Position numbers and translations under genes: made by a program. A stretch of DNA of 21,992 nt from Agrocybe praecox (Eukaryota > Basidiomycota > Agaricomycetes > Agaricales > Agrocybaceae), in NCBI GenBank assembly GCA_964017145.1, contig CAXHKQ010000213.1, forward strand, positions 1 to 21,992, given 5' to 3'. The notes beneath the pieces were generated by a model. That model was not told the DNA's origin and made no database searches. It saw only the letters and a program-made list of their open reading frames with translations. Shown here piece after piece: positions 9,001 through 19,996 of the stretch (its first letter is position 1; each line of letters begins with the position of its first letter).

Positions 9001-12000
9001 GTGAGTGTGTGATGATGATATTGAATTCATTTGCCCTCGACACACAATATAATTGTCGAGCCTTGTCGGAGTGGTGCATGGACGTGCACAGGATATGGCA
9101 ATGTATGAACCTAATTTCGCACTGTACGGACATTGAGCATAGATGTCACCGAAGCACTTAAGTGCCCAATTCCGAAAACACGCGACTAGAGACGGGCTTT
9201 TCCATTCGATTGTCGGATCATCAGTAGGCCGTATAGTAGTAGATAATTTGCATACCTAACATCGCGACTGCACACCCGAAAAACATCACGCACACATACA
9301 CACACAATGACACCGAACTCACAAACATGCGGGGATAATCACAGATAATATGTTGTTAAATGTTTCAACAAATTGATACACACACTCGCTCGCTTGCCGC
9401 GCATTACACGATACCGGCGAAAAGTGGGCAAGACCAGGGACGATAAGGGACACTCACACAGGCACACACAAACGTACACACGTGCGGACCGCGACGAACG
9501 GCTTACGCACTCGCAAAAGCGCGCACGCGAGAACGCAGAGGACTTAAGTAGTTTGTTGTGATGGGATTTGCGATCTCTGTCGGCCGCTCGTACGCACACA
9601 GACACACACACACACACACGAACACACCCCGATCAGTTTCCCGGGCAAACCGAACGATGTGTTTTTTCTGCTGTTTCAGTTCCGTGTGCTTGTACTTCAT
9701 ATGGTTTGTTGCTGTGCCGGTGCACAATAATGCACAAAAGACGACGACGACACGGATATGTAGGGCGAATACATTAAACGTTCTCGTCCGTGTTGAGTGT
9801 TCTCTGTTCTCTCTCTCATGTGAGTGTGTACGGCCTGAAGTGAGCGCCGCAACCGACTTGAAAACATGACAATCGTTTTGATAATTGATGTTTAATGGGG
9901 TGCTCCATTAGGAAAGGTTTAGACACCATATGTGTGTACACACAGCATATACACACAGACACGCAGAGGGACACCGAGACCGGAATGGAGAGCGGACGAT
10001 TTTGCGCACGTTGCTCCAGATTAAGTGCATGCGATAGGCAAAAAGGCACACACTCCATTTGTGCATCGAACGCACACACTGCACATTTCGAATATATCAA
10101 ATATCGACACCGCAGTAAAACCCGATTTCGGTTGTCGGCTCTCGGAAATTCGACCAAAATCAACTAATATCTCTAATTGACTTACAATTGATTGGATTTA
10201 AATTACTCACACACACACACACACACACACACCGAAATACCATCAAGTGGATTTACCTGAACACGCGCCTCCGTCAGCTCCAGCTGCATGGCCAAATGCT
10301 CGCGCGTGAACACGTCCGGATACTGGCTCTTGTCGAACGCCTGCTCGAGCTGGTGCAGCTGGTACGTGGTGAAGGTCGTTCGCGATCTGCTTGCGGAGGC
10401 GGAATGGGGAGGCGTTGGATGTGGGGAATGTTCGGTGATTTTATACATTTATACTTGTCACATAGTTGCACTACTACAGCGGATGGAGTGGTGGCGTGAT
10501 ATGTGATCTGTTGTATGTATGTTGTTCGGTGTTTCTCTGTAATGATTCTTACCGTCGAATCTTGCGCGGCCGCTCGTTCGGATCCTGTTCGACGCTGTTG
10601 CCGCCATCGTCGTCGTCGCCCTCCACATCGACGCCGATCGTCTCGTCGTCGTCGGCCTGCGATGACGTCAGACTCGCCAGGCGTCTTTCTCCAGCTGTGG
10701 GTTGAACGAAAGAAGAGCGTGCATCTGTGAGCATAATGATCGTATGTGCGTGCGTGCGTGTGCCGCCATCCCGCTGTTTATAACGAGTTCGTGTGCGAGC
10801 GCGCCGAATGCATTACACGCGGATATAATAGTTTTACAAACGAATGCACAAATTTGGCCGCCGCTATGCACTCGATGCGATATGATTATTACGTATTGAC
10901 AAACATGATTAAGCGCCCTGCGCGATCATGGGGTTGTGTAGCAAAATCGCAAGCCGTTCGAACTTCAACCGACAATTACGCAGCGAGACGTCCGTAATTC
11001 GATGAACGGGAAGATGCAACGTACATAGTGTGTGTGTGTGTGTGAATATATTGAACATATTTTTTCGCGGGGCTGGTAAACGATATTCGTCTCATCAACC
11101 CCTTCTGCGGTCGGCGTCGATGTGCAATGTTGTAACTGCCAATTTAAAATCGATGCGAATTAATTGAGGTGAATTCGTTTAGGCACGGTCTTGCGAGGAG
11201 CATGACATACGTTCAGAAACTCGACCTTAGTTTGGCGTTACGGCGGGAGATCAAAGCGGTGCACCCAATCACGCCTAGTCGAGCGCACATGTACGCACAC
11301 AAGTCTCTCGAGTGGACTCTGACTCTTTGCGCGGCCGTGTACAAATTTTGCGAAACGATATAAGCGCGTACGATGCGCATTCGACTCTAATCCGATGATA
11401 TTTTTTTTGCGAACGGTGCTTCGCTACAGCTTGTCGAATCAGGGTCATGCGCAGGATGTTCGACATGTGTGCATGTGTGTGTGTGTGTGAGCCGTTCTAC
11501 CCTGATCGAATGTGCAACTCGACAAGTAATCCTCAAGTACCGCGAAGCGATTGCGCGAAGCGGATATGTTTGAATCGCCAGTTCTCAATGGTCTCACACA
11601 AATTGCTGCTGTATCGTTAAAATGGACATTTTGGACTCGGCATTATTCGAGATGAAAAGTTCAGAAGATTAAAACGATTTGCTCTCGTTGGTCTGCAGCG
11701 ATACAAAAAATGCAATTCAGCAGATATAATATTTGTTCGATTGATGGTCAACAACGCGTAATTGAGTATAATTGAGAACTAATTATATTCGGAATTACAT
11801 TGACTCCAACGGCTTTTGGCGATGGCGAATGAATTTAAACACCTCTTATGCCATAATCATATTTGGCATATACGCCATATATAATATGATGTCCACGTAT
11901 TAACTCATATGGATAGCGGACGCAATGCACACAACCCTTTTTCGCATGCAAATGCAAACAATTTTCATGTGTGGTGATGTACAGCGCTGATGATGGCATT

Positions 12001-12421
12001 GGCGTGAGGTCCTTTTTTCATCAAATTACCAGCTCATGCATACACAAAATATCGCATTAATTGGCGTCCTTTGTGCGCGCCTGCACCCTGTCACAGCGTG
12101 CATCCAAACGCATGCACACACGCTAAATGGGTGTTTGAATATGTATGCACACGTTCGCATTTTTGCATAAACGATTATGCGAATTATGCGTGCGTGAGGT
12201 AATCAGTTGAATAAACCCGATTATGTGTTGGGTCGACGACGTTGACGTCGAGAACGAAGCAAAAATCCAAAGCCAATTTCGCAGCGCCCGTTCATACCAT
12301 TTTCGGATCGGTGACTGGCCGCCACCGGATTGCCGAGGATCTCGTCGATCGTGTAGATCGAATGCGTTGACTTGACCGCCTTCTTCGATGGTGCGTTCAT
12401 GTTGACGTCGAAATGATCCAT
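5050..12421 (-). CDS. hbn: Homeobrain-like paired-type homeodomain transcription factor (5 exons)
   Basis: Joining 12421-12298, 10694-10553, 10386-10257, 6227-6152 and 6053-5050 on the minus strand gives an uninterrupted 491-residue protein. Intron phases 1, 2, 0 and 1 all match and every intron is GT-AG. Seen in order: an octapeptide repressor motif YTIDEILG (23-30), acidic Asp/Glu clusters (56-79), a basic lead-in ERPRKIRR (82-89), a complete homeodomain (87-146, Gln at position 50 and [11 protein letters not shown] in helix 3), then a His/Ala/Gln-rich tail (159-491). The family binds TAAT-type DNA in the nucleus and patterns the anterior brain and nervous system in insects. The octapeptide setting and lead-in resemble homeobrain best. 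Differences such as WRKQEKG for the usual WRKREKF leave open a paralogue or an aristaless/ARX-like relative. Confidence 0.85.
6152..6227 (-). CDS. hbn: Homeobox gene exon 4 (recognition helix)
   Basis: The acceptor is TTTCCATAG|GTG and the donor ACAAG|GTAAGT. It encodes [16 protein letters not shown], so the recognition helix has Gln at position 50 (residue 136) and the invariant Asn51, and then NPSAQHYEQ. Gln50 predicts preference for TAATTA/TAATTG-type sites and for cooperative dimers on palindromic TAAT sites, as known for Q50 paired-like proteins. Confidence 0.95.
6624..6639. promoter_or_regulatory. Paired TAATTA homeodomain sites, 10 bp apart
   Basis: TAATTATACGTAATTA contains two TAATTA cores exactly one helical turn apart, inside the homeobox gene's large intron. 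TAATTA is the core site of Q50 homeodomains like the one encoded here. Binding, including autoregulation, is inference. Confidence 0.25.
10208..10232. repeat. (CA)12 microsatellite at the intron 3 donor side
   Basis: An uninterrupted CA tract begins about 25 bases inside intron 3. On the transcribed strand it is GU-rich just downstream of the donor. GU/CA repeats near donors can bind splicing regulators in animals; any such effect here is untested. Confidence 0.9.
10257..10386 (-). CDS. hbn: Homeobox gene exon 3 (homeodomain helices 1-2)
   Basis: The acceptor is CCGCAAGCAG|ATCGCG and the donor CAG|GTAAAT. It encodes homeodomain positions 3-46: [18 protein letters not shown], then [19 protein letters not shown] and TEARVQ. 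The exon stops exactly between positions 46 and 47 (phase 0), an intron site widespread among paired-like homeobox genes. Confidence 0.95.
10553..10694 (-). CDS. hbn: Homeobox gene exon 2 (acidic region, homeodomain lead-in)
   Basis: The acceptor is TTCAACCCACAG|CT, preceded by a pyrimidine-rich tract. The donor is CGACG|GTAAGA. It encodes residues 42 (part) to 89 (part): a short basic piece, then two Asp/Glu-rich clusters, then NERPRKIRR, which enters the homeodomain arm. Entering phase is 1 and leaving phase is 2, both in agreement with the neighbours. Confidence 0.85.
10695..12297 (-). other. Intron 1 of the homeobox gene
   Basis: A 1.6 kb intron separates the octapeptide exon from the acidic exon. 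It contains a GT tract at 11028-11044 and another near 11472-11490, plus an AT-rich segment with several TAAT cores around 11755-11790. No coding exon is evident in it. Confidence 0.6.
12298..12421 (-). CDS. hbn: Homeobox gene exon 1 (start codon, octapeptide)
   Basis: It encodes residues 1-41 and the first base of codon 42. The ATG at 12421 has G at -3 and G at +4, a favourable start context. It encodes [11 protein letters not shown], close to the H/Y-S-I-D-x-I-L-G octapeptide (eh1-like) that recruits Groucho co-repressors in paired-like proteins. The donor is ATG|GTATGA at 12297, phase 1. The next in-frame ATG (Met8) is a weaker candidate start because it would still leave the motif intact but sits inside a smooth open frame. 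Confidence 0.8.
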
Positions 12422-12630
12422 TGCGATGCTTGATGTTGAGCGCGAGGTAATCCAATTTTGATGACGGCGTTGATGTTTCTATAGACGTTGTTTACACTTG
12501 AACACGGTAATTTGTTTTAATTTTGATTCGATGTACACTATCACACACAATCACAATAACGCGCTATCAACTTGCGGTCCGGATTTTCCGACACGACCGA
12601 TGGCACGCGATGGTAGTGAATGCGTGCGTG

Positions 12631-12665
12631 TGGACTGCGCTGAGCGACGTTCAACCACTGACTGA
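12631..12665 (-). promoter_or_regulatory. Candidate Inr + DPE core promoter of the homeobox gene
   Basis: On the minus strand TCAGTC (12665-12660) is a full match to the insect initiator TCAKTY, placing +1 at 12663. AGTCC at 12636-12632 then sits exactly at +28 to +32 and matches the DPE consensus RGWYV at all five positions. No TATA box is seen at -30. Inr+DPE, TATA-less promoters are common in insect developmental regulators. It would give a 5' UTR of about 240 bases, with no intron needed before the ATG at 12421. Start-site use is inferred. Confidence 0.5.
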
Positions 12666-12669
12666 CTGT

Positions 12670-15006
12670 GCAGATACGCGGCAATGCAGCACGATGTCGA
12701 GGCCGGTCTGGCCTCAATGCACTGCACTGGCATCATAGGGGTAGTTGACGCAGTACATAACCAACCAGTGTACATAGCATGGTGCTGTCTCGTTCTGTGT
12801 GCCGCAAGCACATTGGGGTGCATGTTCGGAAACATCGGCCGTCATGCGCAAGTGCGACAGAGACTTACCCGATATGATCCTCTCATCGTCCCCCTCTGAC
12901 ATCCGTCGGCATTCGCCGACGCGAGCCGAGTGCACTTGTGTACACTGGTTATTCGATTTGTAACCTAACCACTGAGCATAAATCATGGCAGGGGTTGTGG
13001 TGGTGGTGGTGGACCCGTCTTATGTGCAAGCAGGTACTTGGTGCCGTCGACACGTAATAGCTCACAGGCGTGCTATGTACTACGCATGCAAGCGGTGTGC
13101 ACACAGACAGAGCGTATATATATCGGATTGGATAATAATTGAATAGATAATTGAGTATCGTGTGTGCGTCGGTGTACGCGTGTGTGTCTGTGAGTGTGTA
13201 CATAGGGGTCTAATGATTGTATGATTAATATGTTGGCGTTTATCGGATGACGACATGCGACGTGACGGCGCGTCAGCGTCGTCTGATTGGTTGTATGTGG
13301 ATATGTATGCAAGATTTAATTTAACTAAGCACAGTCATCGAACGAAAGTAATTCACCAGGACTCTCATTAATTACACGCAAACTACTCAACATTAACGGG
13401 GCAATCCGTGTGCCACCACGTCAATCTCAGAGTCCGCCCGCCCGCGAACAAGGAGGAAACGATAAATAATAACGATATATATGTATATGTGTCTCTTTGT
13501 GTACAGCTTATTATTAAATACCGCCGGAAACTCTATTGATGGGGAAAATTAATATGAAAATTCCACTTGAAAGTGTGTGTGTGTGTCGTGTGTGTGTGTC
13601 GGTGCGGGCGCGTGTGGGTGCATTGCCAAGCGGATGCTCTTTTCTGTGATGCGAAGTCGATTTTCCGAACGACTAAGCAGAACATCGCGTCGTTGTCGTC
13701 GTCGTCTTCAATTGTGTTGCCCGCACCGATTACATTGACTGGATTGGGCGCGCACACGCACACACACACCCACAAGCAATCCGCTCTCAGATTGTGTGTT
13801 CGCCTGGATGTGATATACAATATGTGTCAATATGCTCAGCAACTACGTAATAACCTCATAAATATTATCTATATTATTATCCGATCGATCGGTAGGAGAC
13901 GCAGATACAGAGCATTTCGACAGTATGATTCTAGGCCAATTGTGCGCAATGGAGCTACATGGATATTACGTCTAGCTGAGCCGAGAGTAATAATGATGAT
14001 ATCTGGGCCTGAGTCTTCGGATGCACACACAAATCTAATAACAACAATATAAACTGCAAAATATCAAGTGCAGACGTCGTGCTTGTCGCCGGCATCCAGC
14101 TGAGATATTTAATTGCCGTTTCGCATAATAGCATAATTGCATGCACGGCCACAAAGCACAAGGCTCGAGTACTCGCGAGCACTCATCGTGTGTTATTATT
14201 AGTATTCTAGTTGGGGTGCATTGCAGGACGACGACTGGTTATTATTTGTTAGACACACACGCGCACGCGCATCCTCGTGCAATTCTCAGTTCAGTTTGAA
14301 TAGGGGCGCAATTATGCTGGAAAGATGACAATGCCACAAATGAAATTTGATATTGTGTCATCAGCACCACCACTCACCGGGTTCATAAAGTTAATGAGAG
14401 TGCCACAGAGAGGCACAACAGAACGAAAACCAAACCGGATAAGTGCTTTGGACAGATGACATGTGCATAGCGAACCACTTGTTGCATATAGTATACGGTC
14501 ATGCTGATGCAGTTACTATATTATATATTGTGCTTGTGCCCGAAATGATTTCGGTCGGATCACAGTAGACTAAATCCTTCATCAACACAACAACGCGCAC
14601 CTCACACCACTTCCGAAATATATTAACACTTGGCCGAATGTCGATATGACAATTGCGTTGCAATGAGTGAGGCTTGTCTGCCGAAATGAACGTCCAAATT
14701 GTCTATTCTATTTTCGTTCGCTGCCAACATGTTCGCCAAAATTTTTAATAACCATTTCAACAACCGTACAAGTGTCAGTGAGCTACTACATGGTTCATTA
14801 TGTCCCGGGAAATCCGGTGTTCGCTGTCATCACTCTCATATCGATAACATTTTTTGAAAGTGCCTATATTTTAATATGGAATGTACAATTTACATGACAT
14901 TCCATCTAGTAGTTTGTAAGTTAAGCCGTTTATTGTAACATGCAGTTCATATAAACAGATGGAGAAATGGATTATGTCTTGTTTTGATGTCGTTGTCGTG
15001 TTGTGT
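12670..15006. other. Gene-poor stretch upstream of the homeobox gene
   Basis: No convincing gene is present. There are GT/CA tracts near 13573-13600 and 13752-13770, a short GGT tract near 12998-13010, and AT-rich sequence. Open frames on both strands are short, overlap each other and lack recognisable motifs. Its place upstream of the homeobox gene makes it a natural site for enhancers, but no specific element is evident. Confidence 0.5.
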
Positions 15007-15014
15007 CTTATAAC

Positions 15015-15413
15015 CAAGGCCCGGAAGTTAAGGGCCTAAAAAAGTACGTTTTATGGCCCTAAAATAGTGGCTAAAAACAGTGAAAAAGGGTCTAAAAACT
15101 AGAAAAAGGGTCTAAAAACCATGATTTCTGGATTACATTTTGTGAAAATGGTTGAAAAGACGTCTTGGAAATGGTTCTTCTTGCAATTATCGCACTATGC
15201 AGAACACTTGCTTGAACAAAGCTGTTACGCATGACATTTTTAGGATATTTTCCGGAAAATTAGCAAAAATGTTTTGAGAATTTTTTTGTACGAACTTATT
15301 TGCGATTTTTTAAACAAAAAAATCAACATTCACTAGTATGCAATTTGATGATTTTTTTTTAGATTTTTTATAGGGCCTATAAAAATGGTCTAAAAAGGGC
15401 GAAAGGGTCCTTG
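15015..15413 (-). mobile_element. hAT-like unit 1, internally deleted, inverted
   Basis: The left end CAAGGCCCGGAAGTTAAGGG is complete. The right end reads AAGGGTCCTTG and lacks the roughly 150 bp subterminal block (with the TGCGTCACGTTTCCGT stretch) present in units 2 and 3, so the unit is shortened to 399 bp. Its body matches unit 2 in reverse complement. Confidence 0.7.
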
Positions 15414-15421
15414 TTTATAAC

Positions 15422-15987
15422 CAAGGCCCGGAAGTTAAGGGAAAATCCCTTTTTTTCCTGTTCATCTTACAGAACATTTGTAACCACGGTTATGCGTCAC
15501 GTTTCCGTACGATTAAAATGAACTATACTTTTTATCCACTTTTTCCCCTTTTTGCCCTTTTTCGGACGTTAGGCCCTTTTTTCATCTATAATCCCATTTT
15601 TTAGACCCTTTTTCGCCTTTTTCTTATTTTCCTTATTTTTAGACCCATTTTCGCCCTTTTTAGACCCTTTTTAGGCCCTATAAAAAATCTGAAAGTTTTC
15701 ATCAAATTGCATACTAGTGAATGTAATTTTTGTGTTAAAAAAATCGAAAATAAGTTCGTACAAAAAAAATTTAAAACATTTTTGCAAATTTTTCGGAAAA
15801 TATTAAAAAAAAATGTAAATGTAACAGCTTTGTTTTGCCTAGTGCGGTAATTGCAAGAAGAACCATTTTCACGACGTCTTTTCAACCATTTCACAAAATA
15901 TAATCGAGAAATCATGGTTTTTAGACCCTTTTTTCTTGTTTTTAGACCCTTTTTCACTGTTTTTAGGCCCTTAACTTTCGGGCCTTG
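15422..15987 (+). mobile_element. hAT-like unit 2, full length
   Basis: This 566 bp unit has both ends intact (CAAGGCCCGGAAGTTAAGGG and CTTTCGGGCCTTG). Its first 100 bases closely match the element at 80-684 in the same orientation (shared CAGAACATTTGTAACCACG and GCGTCACGTTTCCGT). It has T-rich interior subrepeats around TTTTTAGACCC. Confidence 0.8.
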
Positions 15988-15995
15988 CTTATTAC

Positions 15996-16535
15996 CAAGG
16001 CCCGGAACTAAAGGGCAAAAAAAAGAACGTTTTAGGGCCCTAAGAAAAGGGATAAAAATAGTGAAAAGGAGTCTAAAAACAGACGACGTGAAATAAGTTC
16101 TCCTTGCAAATATCGTCCTAAGCACATTATTCGCATGGACAATTCTATTCCGCATCACAAGTTTTGAAGTTTTTTAGGTAAAATTAACAAACATATCTTT
16201 AATTTTTTTGACAAAGAACTTATTAGCGATTTTTTTAACACCAAATTCAACATTCACCAGTATGCAATTAGATGGAAACTTACAGAGTTTTTAAAGAGCA
16301 TAAAAAAGGAAAAAAAAATGGTATAATAAAAGAGGAAAAAAGAAAAAAAAATGCGAAAAGGGTCTAAAATAAGGGATTATAAATGAAAAAAGGCTTAACG
16401 TCCAAAAAATGGCAAAAAGGGGATGAAAAGTATAGTTCATTTTAATCGTACGGAAACGTGACGCATACTCGTGGTTACAAATGTTCTGTATGATGACCAG
16501 GAAAAATAGTGTTTTCCCTTAACTTCCGGGCCTTG
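15996..16535 (-). mobile_element. hAT-like unit 3, inverted
   Basis: This 540 bp unit is the reverse complement type of unit 2. Its right end CCCTTAACTTCCGGGCCTTG is perfect. Its left end, CAAGGCCCGGAACTAAAGGG, differs by two bases. With unit 2 it forms an inverted pair with 8 bases between them, able to fold into a hairpin of about 0.5 kb if transcribed. Confidence 0.8.
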
Positions 16536-16543
16536 CTTATAAC

Positions 16544-19500
16544 GTGTGATCCGTGTTCTGCCCCAGCCGGAAACCAATTTCGGAATGGTTTTCAAAACTA
16601 CGTACCTACGGCGAGGCAAATAGTCCACGAACTATTTTCAGAATTCGGAGAGTATGGAGCCTGGATATTGCTAATACCACGATGTTATCAAACATATCCT
16701 TAGATATATTTCATACGTTTTTGAGCATGCGAAAACTCTTTGAGGGTGCGTAAAAACGAAAAAACTCACAATCGATTAATTGAGCTTTGAATTGTGGTCA
16801 AATCTATTGTTTTATTCGTATTTGGATCTCAGTGACAATTATTTTCTTCTTAAATGGTGGCTTCAGGGAAATCATTAGTCAGACTGAATCGAGAAAAGGA
16901 TATTTTGCACGATATATTTTCTAAGGGGATCGTGATATTACAGGATTGTTGTATTTAGGCTATCGAACTTGAAGGAAACTATGTAAAGAACAATTGAAAA
17001 AGTTTGTGTTTTCATCATTTATCCCGGTACCTAATGTACCATGTAGTACCATGCGAATTTCGGTTCAGACAGGCAACGGCAATGGGTGCATGTGTGCAAA
17101 TGTGCGCACTTACGCACACACATATCACAGCACTTTATTTTGGCACATGCATACAACAAGCACCAAATAGAGTGCTAAATACACTCGAAATCGCGAACAC
17201 ATTGCAGTTTTTCGGTACACGGTTTCGAGGAAATGAAAAATCAGTTGGAATCGAAGTTTGGGGGCTTGAATGTCGAGAGCCTGGCACGGCTATTATTGAA
17301 TGCAGTTCATTGTTTCGAATCGCTTGTTCGGTCGTTCAAATGTCGCCACATAAAACGCAATGTAATATATTTGCTGCATAAAATGTTGGTCGTTCTGAGT
17401 GCTTCGCCAATATTAATAACATACACAGCAAGTTCTTGAACACACAATCACCGTTGACGGATTATAATCATAATACGTTCAGCATGCTTCCTACCAACAG
17501 CCTAACCGCCAGAAGCTGTAACCTATCAGCACCTTCCGTTTCATCCAATAGAAAAACATGTCAACGAGTTCGCTTTCTCAACCTCTCTGCTCGTCTTCAG
17601 ATCCTCCATGTTCACCCTCTGATATTATGCAGACTGCTATATGAAGCATATACACATTCTTTACCAGGTTGATTCCAATGTGATAATACAAATATAAATC
17701 AATGCTTTTATTGCTTCTGCAAGCACATATAGTGGTTCAATTATAGTACGATTTTTACTGGCTTTGATGAGATAATTTTATGACATTATGATGTCGCGAA
17801 AAATCATACCATTGCTATTCGCTTATGCTATTATTGGAAAAAATTTATTATAAATACTTGATTCGTATTTACCTTCTTTCCTCCAGTCACATCCTATTCA
17901 CCGTGGTATTTCCGAACACTAAACTAAGCATCATAGATGCAATATACACGAAAACATTTTCTGCGTGAACATGCGGACGGGTGGCTTGTGCGGTTTTTCG
18001 TAGCTGCTGTCTGAACAGCGTGGAAGCGCAGCATGTCTTTTATTTACTGGGAGAGTAGACTTTTCTGTTAAACGAGCATTATGTGTTTGTATGTGCACAA
18101 GAGTGTGTCTCTCGCCTCCTATCATGAACGACAGCGAAATGCCATACGCGCGCTGACGCCGAGATAGGGGTGGTGGAGTGGAGTAAGCGGATAAATTCGG
18201 CAGCGCGCTCATATAGTTCGGCAAAAGAGAGGAGAGTTCGTGGTGGTCGCACGTTGCCTGAAGCGAACGAATGGCAGCACATCGCATCGCTCCATCTCGA
18301 GCACAGTTTGTTTATGCGGCGTCTGCACGTTCGTGTGGTATGTGCCAATGCTGGATGTTTTTCTAATAAAATGAATTTCGGTTTGTTTGTCTGACACGCT
18401 TGATTGGCAAAGTTGTGGTGTTGGCGTGTGGTGGAGAATTGGAGAACCCACACATACGCTGCCATGTTCCAGATTGTTGGGTATTTGATTAGGAAACGTT
18501 TATATGTTCACTGTATCTGATCTGGTGGGCTGTGAGTTGAGGAATCTGGCAAGACGGAGTGTCAGGTATTATTTCGAATTGTGTTATACTTATACTAGCA
18601 GTTGTTTTTTGCTAAATCATATTATCGACATTCTGAGTCCTATTTTCACAATGTATAACTGCTTGTCCATTACTCTTACATGAGAGTTCATAAAATCAAG
18701 TCAAGTGGATTGCTACGCGATTCCTATTGTGCTCGTGAACTTTGAGCATTCGTCATCCTCATAATCGTCGACGTCGTCGTCACCGCCATTCTCGCCAGGC
18801 GATTGGCATTAAAACTGTTCAATGCTGAACCCCACAACCACAACCCCACCTAAGCCGAGTCAACGACGCGCGCTGTGTTGCATCGCATATATGCAGGGTA
18901 TTTTTCATTTAGTTGAAATTTGAAATTATGTTCTGTGCAAATGAATGGGATATGTACGACTGCGCGGCACTTCAGACATCGCTGATCGTTTCTATGCTGA
19001 GATCAACACAACGGATTAATGTTTGCACTTTGCATTTGCATACGTTGCGCCGTAAACACATGTACACGCACGCAATGCGCCTGCTAAAGGAGTTGTACAA
19101 TGTATCACACGCGTGTATGGGTGAGAGGGTGTATGCATTAAAAATCTCATCGATGTGCGTGCGATACGCGCACGCATAGTGCTGGGGAAAATGAATCCTC
19201 AGAGATCGACTGCAAATATACCAGAGTATCGCATGAGAGTTAGGTTCGCTCTTGCTGCATATATGGGCAACATAAACGGGCGCGGGGGTGCAGCCGGAGC
19301 AGAACACGATGTCAAGTGTTGCACGATCGATTTAATGCACTTCCGGCCGACAAGTGGATTTTTCAATTGAGCCCGCTGGTGTGCGGCCGCTGGCTGGGGC
19401 GTTTGCGGTCGTGCGGTGCGGTATCGAACATGATTCATTATGCTGACGAGTTGGGTTAAGTGCGAAATTAAAACGTAATGCACATTGAGCGGCGCACATT

Positions 19501-19652
19501 CGCACGCACGCGTTGTAGCATTGAATCGAACTGAACATTATTTATGCTCTGTTTGCATACTTGCTGGTGGTTGTTGCACGAATGTGCAGTTGTGTGAGAT
19601 GTAACAAATCGAGATGACAATAAAATTAACGAAATGACCTGCGTCGCCACAG
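16544..19652. other. Gene-poor stretch, no convincing gene
   Basis: No supported gene. Open frames such as 17004-17381 and 18079-18465 lack motifs and overlap frames on the other strand. A short acidic frame rich in GAC codons lies on the minus strand near 18720-18800 but has no good donor or acceptor. The GC-rich segment 18120-18340 resembles the composition of exons or promoters, but I could not read a protein from it. Confidence 0.45.
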
Positions 19653-19739
19653 TTCAAGGTCCGCTTGGCCCACTACATTGAGTTCAAAAAAGTCGCACAG
19701 CTACAGCATGAATACGACTATACGAATTCGGTCGGCTAG
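19653..19739 (+). CDS. Candidate short terminal exon, unknown protein
   Basis: After a plausible acceptor (GCGTCGCCACAG) there are 28 codons and a TAG stop. About two thirds of third positions are G or C, as in the window's real exons, and unlike its surroundings. The peptide (ending AQLQHEYDYTNSVG) is not recognised. Its AQLQ..EYDYT segment recurs, with mostly synonymous base changes, just before the start of the secreted-protein gene (20214-20247), which suggests a small duplication. No partner exon is identified, so it may be part of a broken or partly read gene, or chance. Confidence 0.2.
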   Translation, partial: FKVRLAHYIEFKKVAQLQHEYDYTNSVG

Positions 19740-19996
19740 ACAGATAAATTCCCAAGCTCTGAGACACACGCGATTGCATAATGCCCGTTGAGGCGTTCGT
19801 GCGCGTTCGTGTGCTTTCGTGCGAGTTCGTGTGTACGCACGGCCGATGAGTGCTGTACACATGCATTTTATGTGCGCACACACACACATCGAACACGAGC
19901 CGACCACGGCAGCGGCAGGTGACTTTCAATTTTTATGCGCTGAAGTCGCTCATATGGTGTATAATCTTGAATGAACCGCACACAAACCGCGTGCGG

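Larger units (their letters stand above)
6228..10256 (-). other. Large intron 3 of the homeobox gene
   Basis: A 4.03 kb intron splits the homeodomain. It holds many CA/GT tracts (for example 6440-6454), an ACG trinucleotide tract (about 7775-7793), a paired TAATTA site (6624-6639) and no open frame that looks coding. Long frames crossing it follow the simple repeats and are treated as chance. Large introns of developmental regulators often contain enhancers, but none is proven here. Confidence 0.7.
15007..16543. mobile_element. Array of three hAT-like units with one outer target-site duplication
   Basis: CTTATAAC at 15007-15014 and at 16536-16543 flank the whole block as a perfect 8 bp duplication. 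Inside, three units begin CAAGG and end CCTTG, separated by near-copies of the same 8-mer (TTTATAAC at 15414-15421, CTTATTAC at 15988-15995). The 8 bp size, and T and A at positions 2 and 7, fit the hAT target pattern. Orientations alternate: units 1 and 3 are inverted relative to unit 2. No transposase is encoded. Long lysine-rich frames here come from the AAAGGGTCTAAAAA subrepeat. Confidence 0.8.

Noticed and set aside
14667..14897. 76-codon hydrophobic plus-strand open frame
   Set aside because: AT-rich chance hydrophobicity; no signal or family match, and no splice partners.
15601..16158. 185-codon lysine-rich open frame on the minus strand
   Set aside because: It runs through the hAT-like units, and its GLKTRKKGLKT pattern is only the translation of the AAAGGGTCTAAAAA subrepeat; it crosses a unit border.
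18710..18800. Acidic minus-strand peptide (GDDDVDDYEDDE) resembling the acidic stretch before homeodomains
   Set aside because: It is largely a GAC repeat, bounded by stops after about 31 codons, with no convincing donor or acceptor and no homeodomain nearby.
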